Source: Candidatus Pacebacteria bacterium CG10_big_fil_rev_8_21_14_0_10_44_11
Lineage (GTDB): Bacteria; Patescibacteriota; Microgenomatia; UBA1400; PJMF01
Length of the DNA: 15,888 bases
Assembly: GCA_002772705.1 (NCBI GenBank)
Contig: PFDH01000060.1
Span: 1 to 15,888, forward strand
Direction of reading: 5' to 3'
This document shows, in pieces, positions 6,248-12,310 of this stretch. The notes below the pieces were generated by a model. That model was not told where the DNA came from. It did no database searches and saw only the letters and a program-made list of their open reading frames with translations. A program made the translations under genes and the position numbers. Within the stretch, counting starts at the first letter, position 1. Each line of letters starts with the position of its first letter.

Positions 6248-7078
6248 ATGTCTACCGATACCCCTGCCGAGCTTGCACAAAAAGCCCTTTCAATTAGACG
6301 ATCAATTATTGCTATGTTGGCGCATGCGCAAAGCGGCCACACTGCCGGAGCACTGGGTATGGCCGATGTCTTTGCCGTTTTGTACTTTGCGGTAGCCAAC
6401 TTAGATCCCCGTCACCCAGACAAAGAAGATCGGGATAGAATTTTGCTTTCGAATGGTCACATTTGTCCAGTTTTGTACGCAACCTTGGCTGAAGCCGGTT
6501 TTTTTGAAAAAAAAGACCTCTATACCTTGCGCCAACTTGACTCGCGGTTACAAGGTCACCCTCATGTAGGCTCGCTGCCCGGAGTGGAAAATACCAGTGG
6601 ACCGCTGGGCCTTGGACTCTCCCAAGCCTGCGGGTTAGCTTTGGCGTTTCAACGTGACAACAAAACAAATCGGGTGTTTTGTTTGATGAGTGACGCTGAA
6701 CTGCAAGAAGGGCAGGTTTGGGAAGCCCTGATGTTTGCCGGCAAGTACCAGCTAAAACAGCTGACCGCGGTGATTGACCGTAATGATATCCAAATTAGTG
6801 GTTCTACCAATGAAGTCATGTCGCTTGAGCCGTTAAAACAAAAATTAGAAAGTTTTAATTGGCAAGTGCTAGAAGTTGAAGGCCATGATTTTGGGCAACT
6901 AATTCACGCTTTCCATGCGGCCAGCCAAACTGAGTACCCAACTGCCTTGATTTGTCACACCGTTCCAGGTAAAGGGGTTGATTTTATGGAAAATAAGTTT
7001 GAGTGGCACGGCAAAGCGCCAACCAAAGAACAAGCAGAGCAAGCGTTAGCGCAATTAGAACAGGAACCAGATGACTGA
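6248..7078 (+). CDS. tkt: Transketolase, N-terminal (thiamine diphosphate-binding PP) subunit
   Basis: This 276-aa protein is the N-terminal half of a split transketolase. Residues 30-31 give the conserved Gly-His of the SGH...G active-site loop, followed by LSNGHICPVLYA at 67-78 and GHPHV...SGPLGLGLSQA at 103-126. The ThDP/Mg motif SDAELQEG...N is at 148-179. In most transketolases it reads GDG(E/A)LxEG, so the Gly after the Asp is Ala here; Asp149 and Asn179, which ligate Mg2+, remain. Together with the next gene it should move two-carbon ketol units between sugar phosphates in the non-oxidative pentose phosphate pathway. The ATG at 6248 is preferred over an in-frame TTG at 6230. Its stop overlaps the next gene by 8 bp, indicating coupled translation of two subunits. 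Confidence 0.93.
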   Translation: MSTDTPAELAQKALSIRRSIIAMLAHAQSGHTAGALGMADVFAVLYFAVANLDPRHPDKEDRDRILLSNGHICPVLYATLAEAGFFEKKDLYTLRQLDSRLQGHPHVGSLPGVENTSGPLGLGLSQACGLALAFQRDNKTNRVFCLMSDAELQEGQVWEALMFAGKYQLKQLTAVIDRNDIQISGSTNEVMSLEPLKQKLESFNWQVLEVEGHDFGQLIHAFHAASQTEYPTALICHTVPGKGVDFMENKFEWHGKAPTKEQAEQALAQLEQEPDD

Positions 7079-8054
7079 AAAAATAAAAACCACCCGCGAT
7101 GGTTTTGGACGGGGTTTAGTTGAAGCGGCTCAAAAAAATCAGTTGATTGTGGGGTTAAATGCAGACTTAACCGACTCAACCAGAATGAGTGCTTTTGCCC
7201 AACAGTTTCCCGACCGCTTTGTCCAAGTTGGAGTAGCCGAGCAAAACTTGGCTGGAGTAGCAGCCGGTTTTGCTTTAGCCGGAAAAATTCCTTTTGCCGC
7301 TAGCTACGCTTGTTTCCAACCCGCCAACTGCTGGGGAGTGATTAGAACCAGTATTGCTTATTCAAATTTAAATGTAAAATTGGTTGGTGGCCACGCTGGC
7401 CTGGCAACCGGTGAAGACGGCGCTACTCATCAGTCGTTAGAAGACATTGCCCTAATGAGAGTCTTGCCCAATATGACGGTGATTGTGCCAGCCGATGGCG
7501 AAGAAGCCCGCAAAGCTACTTTAGCAGCAGCTACCCATCAAGGTCCGGTTTACCTACGAACCAGCAAATTAGAAACTGGCGTCCTGACCACACCCGAGAC
7601 ACCTTTTGATATCGGTAGGGCAGTGCTGTTGAGGCCGGGACATACCCTGACTCTGGTAGCTTGTGGAGTGATGGTTGCGCGAGCATTACAAGCTTCGGCC
7701 AGGTTAGAAGAACTGGGAATGAGCGCTGCAGTCCTCAACATGCACACCATTAAGCCGTTAGATATCAGGGCATTAGCAATGGCGCTGGAGCGTTCGCCCT
7801 ATCTCATCACCCTAGAGGATCATCAAGCCGCCGGTGGTCTTGGCTCAGCGGTGGCGGAGTATCTTAGTCAACAAAGAAAAGAATTTAGACTGAAAATTAT
7901 GGCAGTAAAAGACACCTTTGGCCAGTCAGGCCAAGGTAATCAGTTGCTGGATTACTATGGACTAGGGGTTGAACAAATTATTCACACCAGTCAAAGAGTA
8001 TGTGCCTTTAACAATTGCAGAAGTGACTCGCTAAATATGTTAGGATTGAAATAG
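7071..8054 (+). CDS. tkt: Transketolase, C-terminal (pyrimidine-binding) subunit
   Basis: This 327-aa partner subunit supplies the pyrimidine-binding domain and the C-terminal transketolase domain. The catalytic Glu57 that activates the thiamine aminopyrimidine is in GVAEQN (54-59). Further family features are GHAGLATGEDGATHQSLED from about residue 107, the PVYLRTSK strand, the LITLEDH strand of the C-terminal domain and DTFGQSG near the end. The last 15 or so residues, which include two Cys, extend beyond the usual end of the family. The start is ATG 7071 with AGGAA at 7062-7066. Split transketolases of this kind are common in archaea, Firmicutes and Patescibacteria. Its fold also resembles the E1-beta and DXP synthase families, but the neighbour and motifs favour transketolase. 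Confidence 0.92.
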   Translation: MTEKIKTTRDGFGRGLVEAAQKNQLIVGLNADLTDSTRMSAFAQQFPDRFVQVGVAEQNLAGVAAGFALAGKIPFAASYACFQPANCWGVIRTSIAYSNLNVKLVGGHAGLATGEDGATHQSLEDIALMRVLPNMTVIVPADGEEARKATLAAATHQGPVYLRTSKLETGVLTTPETPFDIGRAVLLRPGHTLTLVACGVMVARALQASARLEELGMSAAVLNMHTIKPLDIRALAMALERSPYLITLEDHQAAGGLGSAVAEYLSQQRKEFRLKIMAVKDTFGQSGQGNQLLDYYGLGVEQIIHTSQRVCAFNNCRSDSLNMLGLK

Positions 8055-8064
8055 AAACCTGCCT

Positions 8065-8988
8065 ATGAAGTACGATTCCAATAAAGTGGCCATTGTTGGT
8101 TGCGGCAAAGTGGGGATGACGGCCGCCTATTCTTTACTGCACTCGGGTGTTGTTAACGATTTGGTGTTGTTGGGCAGACACAAAGCAACCTTGATTGGCG
8201 AACAACTAGATCTGGAACACGGCATCAGTTTTTTGCCCTACGCCAGAGTAATGGCCACTGACCGCTATGAAGATTTGGCGGGTTCTGACGTGGTTATCAT
8301 TTGCGCCGGCGCTGCACAGAAGCCGGGAGATACTCGGTTGGATTTGGCTGGCAAAAACATTGCCATCATAGAACAGATCATTCCAGAGGTGGTTAAGAAT
8401 GCTCCCGATGCTATTATCATGTTGGTCTCCAACCCAGTTGACGTTTTAACCTACAAAGCCTATCTATTGGCCAATTTGCCCAAAGGCCGCATCTTTGGTT
8501 CTGGCACCACCTTGGACACCGCTCGATTTCGCTTTCATTTGGCTCAAGATTTGCACGTCAATCCCAGAAGTGTTCACGCCTATATTTTGGGCGAACACGG
8601 CGACAGTTCATTCCCAGCTGTTGCCAGTGCTTCTGTTGGTGGACAACCTTTGGCTTCAATGCCAGGTTTTTCCGAAGACAGAATGATGGATGCCTATCAA
8701 ACCGCCCGAGATGCTGCCTACAAAATTATTGCCTCAAAAGGTGCCACTTTTTATGGCATCGGTAGTGTGATTTCGCACATCGTCAAACAAATTTTAACGG
8801 ACAGCAAAAGTGTGCTCCCACTATCAGTGCCACTGCACAATTATCAAGGTATCAGCGGCGTGGCGCTGAGCGTGCCCTGCGTGATTGGTAGAAATGGGGT
8901 TGAGGCCTCGTTAGAGATAAAACTTGATTGGGAAGAAAAGAAAAAACTAGAAAAAAGCGCCAAAATTCTTAAAGAGTATTTGCAGTAA
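8065..8988 (+). CDS. ldh: L-lactate dehydrogenase, possibly NADP(H)-preferring
   Basis: This 307-aa enzyme of the LDH/MDH superfamily interconverts pyruvate and L-lactate. The dinucleotide loop GCGKVG is at 12-17. Gln85 at the substrate-selecting position (Arg in malate dehydrogenases), with Arg91, Asn123, Asp151, Arg154 and catalytic His178 in GEHGDS, supports lactate specificity. Two features are odd. At the end of the second beta strand the usual Asp that binds the NAD ribose is replaced by Gly37, followed by Arg38 and His39, a pattern seen in NADP-linked relatives. The His that binds fructose 1,6-bisphosphate in allosteric bacterial LDHs is Ser188 here, so activation by that route is unlikely. 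It is the third gene of the transketolase operon, 10 bp downstream, and its stop lies 1 bp from the end of mutM. Confidence 0.92.
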   Translation: MKYDSNKVAIVGCGKVGMTAAYSLLHSGVVNDLVLLGRHKATLIGEQLDLEHGISFLPYARVMATDRYEDLAGSDVVIICAGAAQKPGDTRLDLAGKNIAIIEQIIPEVVKNAPDAIIMLVSNPVDVLTYKAYLLANLPKGRIFGSGTTLDTARFRFHLAQDLHVNPRSVHAYILGEHGDSSFPAVASASVGGQPLASMPGFSEDRMMDAYQTARDAAYKIIASKGATFYGIGSVISHIVKQILTDSKSVLPLSVPLHNYQGISGVALSVPCVIGRNGVEASLEIKLDWEEKKKLEKSAKILKEYLQ

Positions 8989-8989
8989 T

Positions 8990-9835
8990 TTATTTTTGGC
9001 AGTGAGGGCAGTAAAACGTACTCCGACCGGCTTGTTTAATTCTGATGATTGGCGTACTACAAACCAGGCAGGGCTGGCTTTCTTTTTGATAGACCCGAAC
9101 TACCGATTGATAATCACCTGACAAACCATCAACCGTTCTATACGTCTTGATAGTGGCGCCACCTAACTCGATACCTTTTTCGATCACGGCTCTTGCTGCT
9201 AGATAGACTGCCTTGACTTGCTTGCTACTGAGTGACTTGGCTGGACGCAAGGGGCTGATTTTTGCCAGGTGAAGGGCGTCATTGGCATAAATATTACCAA
9301 TGCCTGAAACAATTGAAGTATCCATCAGCGCCACTTTAATTGGTTGAGATTTATTGGCTAATTTTTGTTGGAACGTTTTCAACGTAAAGCCAGGTGTGTT
9401 CACATCTGGCGCATAACGGCCATATTCTTTTTCTACCCCAGCCTGATCAACAACTTTCATCCAACCAAAGACCCGCAAATCATTAAAAAACAAAGTTCCT
9501 GGCTCTTCAAAATCAATCACCACCCGGGTGTGTTTGCTGGGCAGACTATTGACCCAATCATCGGTGGGGTGACCTCCACCAACTCGGGTGCCAGCATCAA
9601 CAAAGATTAACTGTCCAGTCATTTTTAGGTGAACAAGCAAATGCAAATCATTCGAAAAAGTGAAGTTTAAAATCTTGGCTCGGCGGGAAATATCTATAAT
9701 GGTACTACCCACTAGTAGATCAGGATTTCCTTGAAAGGATTTTTCCCTCAAGACCTGAATAGTTTTCAGCCGTTTGTCTTTGACAACCTCTCTTAAGCGG
9801 CGAGCGATAGTTTCAACCTCTGGTAGTTCTGGCAT
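8990..9835 (-). CDS. mutM: Formamidopyrimidine-DNA glycosylase (Fpg/MutM)
   Basis: This 281-aa bifunctional DNA glycosylase/AP lyase removes oxidised purines such as 8-oxoguanine. The start must be ATG 9835 because the mature enzyme begins with the catalytic Pro of MPELPEVE; the in-frame GTG at 9844 would bury that Pro. Visible features are Pro2 and Glu3, Lys71 in HLKMTGQ, the H2TH segment with SGIGNIYANDALH at 177-189 and the C-terminal zinc finger Cys256, Cys259, Cys276, Cys279 with Arg271 in GRSTFYC. All catalytic and zinc residues are present. A -10-like TAGAAT at 9845-9850 places the transcript start almost on the ATG, so it may be leaderless. It is divergent from tRNA-Lys and convergent with ldh, with a single base between the two stop codons. 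Confidence 0.96.
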   Translation of the reverse strand: MPELPEVETIARRLREVVKDKRLKTIQVLREKSFQGNPDLLVGSTIIDISRRAKILNFTFSNDLHLLVHLKMTGQLIFVDAGTRVGGGHPTDDWVNSLPSKHTRVVIDFEEPGTLFFNDLRVFGWMKVVDQAGVEKEYGRYAPDVNTPGFTLKTFQQKLANKSQPIKVALMDTSIVSGIGNIYANDALHLAKISPLRPAKSLSSKQVKAVYLAARAVIEKGIELGGATIKTYRTVDGLSGDYQSVVRVYQKESQPCLVCSTPIIRIKQAGRSTFYCPHCQK

Positions 9836-9844
9836 TGTGGCCAC

Positions 9845-9873
9845 ATTCTAAAAGAGATTGGTCAGTCTGACCA
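9845..9873 (-). promoter_or_regulatory. Predicted mutM promoter
   Basis: On the minus strand, TGGTCA (9868-9873) and TAGAAT (9845-9850) are 17 bp apart. The -10 matches in 5 of 6 positions and the -35 in 4 of 6. The predicted start is near 9838, giving at most a few nucleotides of leader before the ATG at 9835. The -35 lies in the palindrome at 9859-9873. Confidence 0.45.
9859..9873. promoter_or_regulatory. 15-bp palindrome, candidate operator between mutM and tRNA-Lys
   Basis: TGGTCAG-T-CTGACCA is a perfect 7-bp-arm inverted repeat around a single central base. It overlaps the predicted mutM -35 and ends 7 bp before the tRNA-Lys -35. No T-tract follows on either strand, so it does not look like a terminator; an operator is more likely. 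Confidence 0.45.
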
Positions 9874-9880
9874 GCCGCGA

Positions 9881-9909
9881 TTGTTGACTCGATAGAACCC
9901 TGGTATAAT
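9881..9909 (+). promoter_or_regulatory. Promoter of tRNA-Lys
   Basis: TTGTTG (9881-9886) and a perfect TATAAT (9904-9909) are separated by 17 bp, and the -10 is preceded by TGG, an extended -10. The predicted start near 9916 leaves a 5' leader of about 14 nt for processing by RNase P. TTGACT at 9884 fits the -35 consensus better but would leave a spacer of only 14 bp. Confidence 0.7.
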
Positions 9910-9929
9910 TGACTTCCGTTTATAGGTGA

Positions 9930-10003
9930 GGGTCCGTAGCTCAGTCGGTTAGAGCGACAGCCTTTTAAGCTGTGCGTCCTGGGTTCGAGTCCCAGCGGAC
10001 TCA
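9930..10003 (+). tRNA. tRNA-Lys (anticodon TTT)
   Basis: A full cloverleaf can be drawn over 74 nt. The acceptor arm GGGTCCG (9930-9936) pairs with CGGACTC (9996-10002) with one G-U. The D stem GCTC/GAGC is at 9939-9942 and 9952-9955. The anticodon stem ACAGC/GCTGT flanks the loop CTTTTAA (9962-9968) with anticodon TTT at 9964-9966. The T stem CTGGG/CCCAG encloses TTCGAGT. The discriminator is A at 10003. The next bases are CCC, so the 3' CCA is not encoded and must be added after transcription. Confidence 0.97.
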
Positions 10004-10007
10004 CCCT

Positions 10008-10027
10008 TGCAATTTTTGCATTTTTTT
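10008..10027 (+). terminator. Weak intrinsic terminator after tRNA-Lys
   Basis: TGCAA (10008-10012) and TTGCA (10016-10020) form a short stem with a TTT loop, followed immediately by seven T residues (10021-10027). The stem is short and AT-rich, so termination may be partial. The tract separates the tRNA from the downstream gene, which has its own promoter. Confidence 0.45.
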
Positions 10028-10034
10028 CTCATAC

Positions 10035-10064
10035 TAGTCATATATTCTTCAAGTAAGTTATAAT
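10035..10064 (+). promoter_or_regulatory. Promoter of the LytR_C membrane protein gene
   Basis: A perfect TATAAT lies at 10059-10064, with TAGTCA (10035-10040, 4 of 6 matches to the -35) 18 bp upstream. Transcription would start at about 10071, four nucleotides before the ATG at 10075. This implies a practically leaderless message, and no Shine-Dalgarno is visible. Confidence 0.5.
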
Positions 10065-10074
10065 TTTATCTGTC

Positions 10075-12159
10075 ATGCTTAATACTCAAAAATTACTATT
10101 TATCTTACCCGACTTAGCATACGTGACAGAATTGCTGCCGGACAAAAAACCCCACACCTTCTCAATTCAATCCTGCAAGCAAATCAATGGTGAGTTTTTG
10201 AATGAAACTGAGTTTATTCCCCAGAATGTCGTAAAGCTAATTGACAAGCTTGAACCAGGCGAAGAGTACTTCTTAATTCTGCCTGACTATTTATTCACCA
10301 ACACCATTATTAGTGTTGATGAAACGTCTGACACCAAGATTAAAGAAAAGTTGACCACCGAGGTTCTCCCAAAACTCAATCTGACCGAAGACACACATTT
10401 AATCGAAACCGTTAGCCTCAGCGAGCTAAAGGGCACCAGCCGGGTGCAGCTGTCTGCCATCGAAAAATCTATACTAACCATTATTAAAGTAACGGCAGCA
10501 GACAAGGGCATCAAAATTGCCGGTATTGCGCCGCTCAGCTGGACGGTCAAGTCGCTGATTTCTCTCGAGCCTTCAATTAGTGTGTTGCAAATGGGTGAAA
10601 AACTCTACACCGCTCAACATTATATTGGTGTGGATCAAACCACCACCGCCGAAGTTAGTAACCCAGAAAACGTGGTAGAAACGATTAAAACCCTTAAAGG
10701 CGCCGAGCCCAGCATTCAAACCGTTTACCTGGCCAGCAATGCTGTGGTTGAAGAAAAAATCAAAGACGAACTGCACAAAACGTTGCCAATTCAGCAAATG
10801 GCAACCAAAGCCAACTCAGAAAAAATTCCTTCCTATGTTTCACAAATCATCATCGCCGCCATGAGAACTTTGACGATCCCAGATTATACGGTGCCAACTT
10901 TTAAGCTGGCAAAACCAACTCAAGACGAAAAAGACCAATTTGCAACCGTGTTGAGCAGCAAGGACGCGAAGGAGACCGAGAACGAAGCTAAAGAAACTAA
11001 GGATCTACCAAAGCCATCCGTCGTGCCCGCCGCCGCCACCGATACAGCAGACCAAGCTGCAACAATGGCCATTGATTTAGAAAATGTCAAAGAAGAACCA
11101 GAAAAGCCAGCCGATCTACCAGAAATTGAAGATACAGAAAAGGATACGATGCCTGCAAAAAAGACAGACAAAACTCCGGCTGAAGTAGTTCCCGCCCTTG
11201 ACGCTACCGGAGCAGCGGTCGCCATTGGTTTGGCCGATGCTGCTAACCAAGTCACATTTGGAGAAACCAGTTTAGCCGCAACAACTGACTCTCAAACAAA
11301 TGAACTAGACTCTGATTCCTCTGATAAGCCTGAGGAGAAAGACCAGATGAAAAAAGAAATGGATCAAGAGAAGACGACTAAAGTAACCACCGATAAAAAT
11401 GATGTTTCACTTGCAACAGACACTGCCGACGCACCAGAAACCGCTACCTCCAAGTCCACAATTAATCCAACAACAGAGATGGCTCCAGTGGTGGTGGGCA
11501 CTGCTTCGGCTGACTCGCTAATGAGTACCGGTTTGCTTGAACCAACAACCAATGAAACAAGCGGCGAGTCAACCCAAGAAGATATTGATCTGAAGCAGTT
11601 TACTCAAACAAGCGAAAGTGGTGTAGAATCAGCTCAAACAGCCAAACCTGTGATCAAGAACAAGTCAGGAGCTAATCAGATGCTAAAAATGATTCTCATT
11701 ACAACTGGCGTTTTTATTGTCACTGTCGCCATTGGTGTCGGTGTCGGTATGGCCATCCTTAAGTACTCTGGTCAACAAAATGCCCCGCAAACTCCTCCGG
11801 TTGAGGTTGAAGAAGTGACACCATCCCCAGAGCCCACCCCAACACCCACCCCAGAAGCCAGTTCTTCGGCCACCCTGGACAAGTCAAAACTCAAACTGTT
11901 AATCGTGAACGCCACTGCTAAAGCTGGTTACGCCGGACAGATCAAAACAAAGTTGGCAACTGACAAATTTACCAATGTCACCACTGGTAACGCCAAAGGT
12001 GACTACTCAGCCGGTAACTTTATCTATCTAAAAGAAACTAATCCAGCTTTAGTCAGTGCAATCGAAAAAGCGACAGCCCTGGACATTACGGCAACAGCCT
12101 CTGCCCAGGCAGAGGACACGCAAGGCAGTTACGACGCTGTATTAGTATTGGCAAAATAA
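10075..12159 (+). CDS. Membrane protein with PilM/actin-like N-terminal region and LytR_C C-terminal domain
   Basis: This 694-aa protein has no clear full-length family. Residues 1-240 or so are globular with alternating strands and helices. The order ILPDYLFTNTIISV (68-81), LSAIEKSILTIIKVTAADKGIKIAGIAPLSW (126-156) and VYLASNA (217-223) resembles the actin-like fold of PilM-type assembly proteins, but no ATP-binding loop is convincing, so this is tentative. Residues 285-530 are a long acidic/Lys/Thr/Ala-rich low-complexity linker, probably disordered. A single membrane helix covers 537-563, followed by a Pro-Thr-Glu spacer (572-598). The last 90 residues match the LytR_C domain, with LLIVNATAKAGYAGQI at 608-623 and the closing YDAVLVLAK. 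The expected topology is N-terminus inside and LytR_C outside. The gene stands alone between tRNA-Lys and the ATP synthase operon. A role linking an inner scaffold to the cell surface is inference. Confidence 0.75.
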   Translation: MLNTQKLLFILPDLAYVTELLPDKKPHTFSIQSCKQINGEFLNETEFIPQNVVKLIDKLEPGEEYFLILPDYLFTNTIISVDETSDTKIKEKLTTEVLPKLNLTEDTHLIETVSLSELKGTSRVQLSAIEKSILTIIKVTAADKGIKIAGIAPLSWTVKSLISLEPSISVLQMGEKLYTAQHYIGVDQTTTAEVSNPENVVETIKTLKGAEPSIQTVYLASNAVVEEKIKDELHKTLPIQQMATKANSEKIPSYVSQIIIAAMRTLTIPDYTVPTFKLAKPTQDEKDQFATVLSSKDAKETENEAKETKDLPKPSVVPAAATDTADQAATMAIDLENVKEEPEKPADLPEIEDTEKDTMPAKKTDKTPAEVVPALDATGAAVAIGLADAANQVTFGETSLAATTDSQTNELDSDSSDKPEEKDQMKKEMDQEKTTKVTTDKNDVSLATDTADAPETATSKSTINPTTEMAPVVVGTASADSLMSTGLLEPTTNETSGESTQEDIDLKQFTQTSESGVESAQTAKPVIKNKSGANQMLKMILITTGVFIVTVAIGVGVGMAILKYSGQQNAPQTPPVEVEEVTPSPEPTPTPTPEASSSATLDKSKLKLLIVNATAKAGYAGQIKTKLATDKFTNVTTGNAKGDYSAGNFIYLKETNPALVSAIEKATALDITATASAQAEDTQGSYDAVLVLAK

Positions 12160-12205
12160 CATCTTGAGTACCTAAAGTTCTTTTTCAAACAGGAATATTT
12201 GTCTC

Positions 12206-12233
12206 TTGAATGAGGAAGGAAGATGGGTATAAT
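12206..12233 (+). promoter_or_regulatory. Upstream promoter (P1) of the ATP synthase operon
   Basis: TTGAAT (12206-12211) and a perfect TATAAT (12228-12233) are 16 bp apart in the 151-bp gap ahead of atpB. The predicted start near 12240 gives a leader of about 70 nt. No sequence resembling a strong terminator for the preceding gene was seen before it. Confidence 0.5.
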
Positions 12234-12278
12234 TTGTTTTGTCTGGATTTGTATATATTAGATGTGTATTGATAGTTA

Positions 12279-12284
12279 TATAAT
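12279..12284 (+). promoter_or_regulatory. Possible second -10 box (P2) close to atpB
   Basis: A second perfect TATAAT lies at 12279-12284, with no good -35 at normal spacing. If used, the transcript would start near 12291, leaving a 20-nt leader with no Shine-Dalgarno before ATG 12311. The AT-rich surroundings make chance occurrence quite possible. Confidence 0.3.
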
Positions 12285-12310
12285 TGAACCACACACTAGT
12301 ACAAAACCCT

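Noticed and set aside
6312..6668. 118-codon minus-strand open frame opposite transketolase N
   Set aside because: There is no recognisable domain or ribosome-binding site, and it lies wholly within a clear conserved gene.
7071..7078. TGA stop codon used only once, raising the question of UGA recoding as in Gracilibacteria/SR1
   Set aside because: The TGA ends transketolase N at the normal family length, and no gene in the window contains an internal TGA that would need to be read as an amino acid.
9836..9844. Upstream GTG start for mutM giving Met-Ala-Thr before MPELPE
   Set aside because: Fpg needs the Pro directly after the initiator Met as its catalytic N-terminal amine, so translation must start at ATG 9835.
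10920..11552. Minus-strand open frames of 111 and 62 codons within the LytR_C protein gene
   Set aside because: They mirror the low-complexity linker of the plus-strand gene, are Ser/Val/Ala-rich in the way expected of a shadow frame, and lack start signals.
11820..11870. Proline/threonine repeat DNA in the LytR_C protein spacer as a possible slippage-prone variable tract
   Set aside because: The repeats are short and imperfect (two copies of CCCACCCCA), and a Pro-Thr-Glu spacer after a membrane helix is ordinary.
12223..12261. Possible 12-codon leader peptide (Met-Gly-Ile-Ile-Cys...) with an AGGAAGGA ahead of it, upstream of atpB
   Set aside because: Its codons overlap the best -10 box of the atp promoter, so it would be absent from that transcript. 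No attenuator-like structure follows it.
12284..12310. In-frame TTG start for atpB
   Set aside because: The TTG overlaps a TATAAT sequence and has no ribosome-binding site; ATG 12311 gives a normal subunit a N-terminus.
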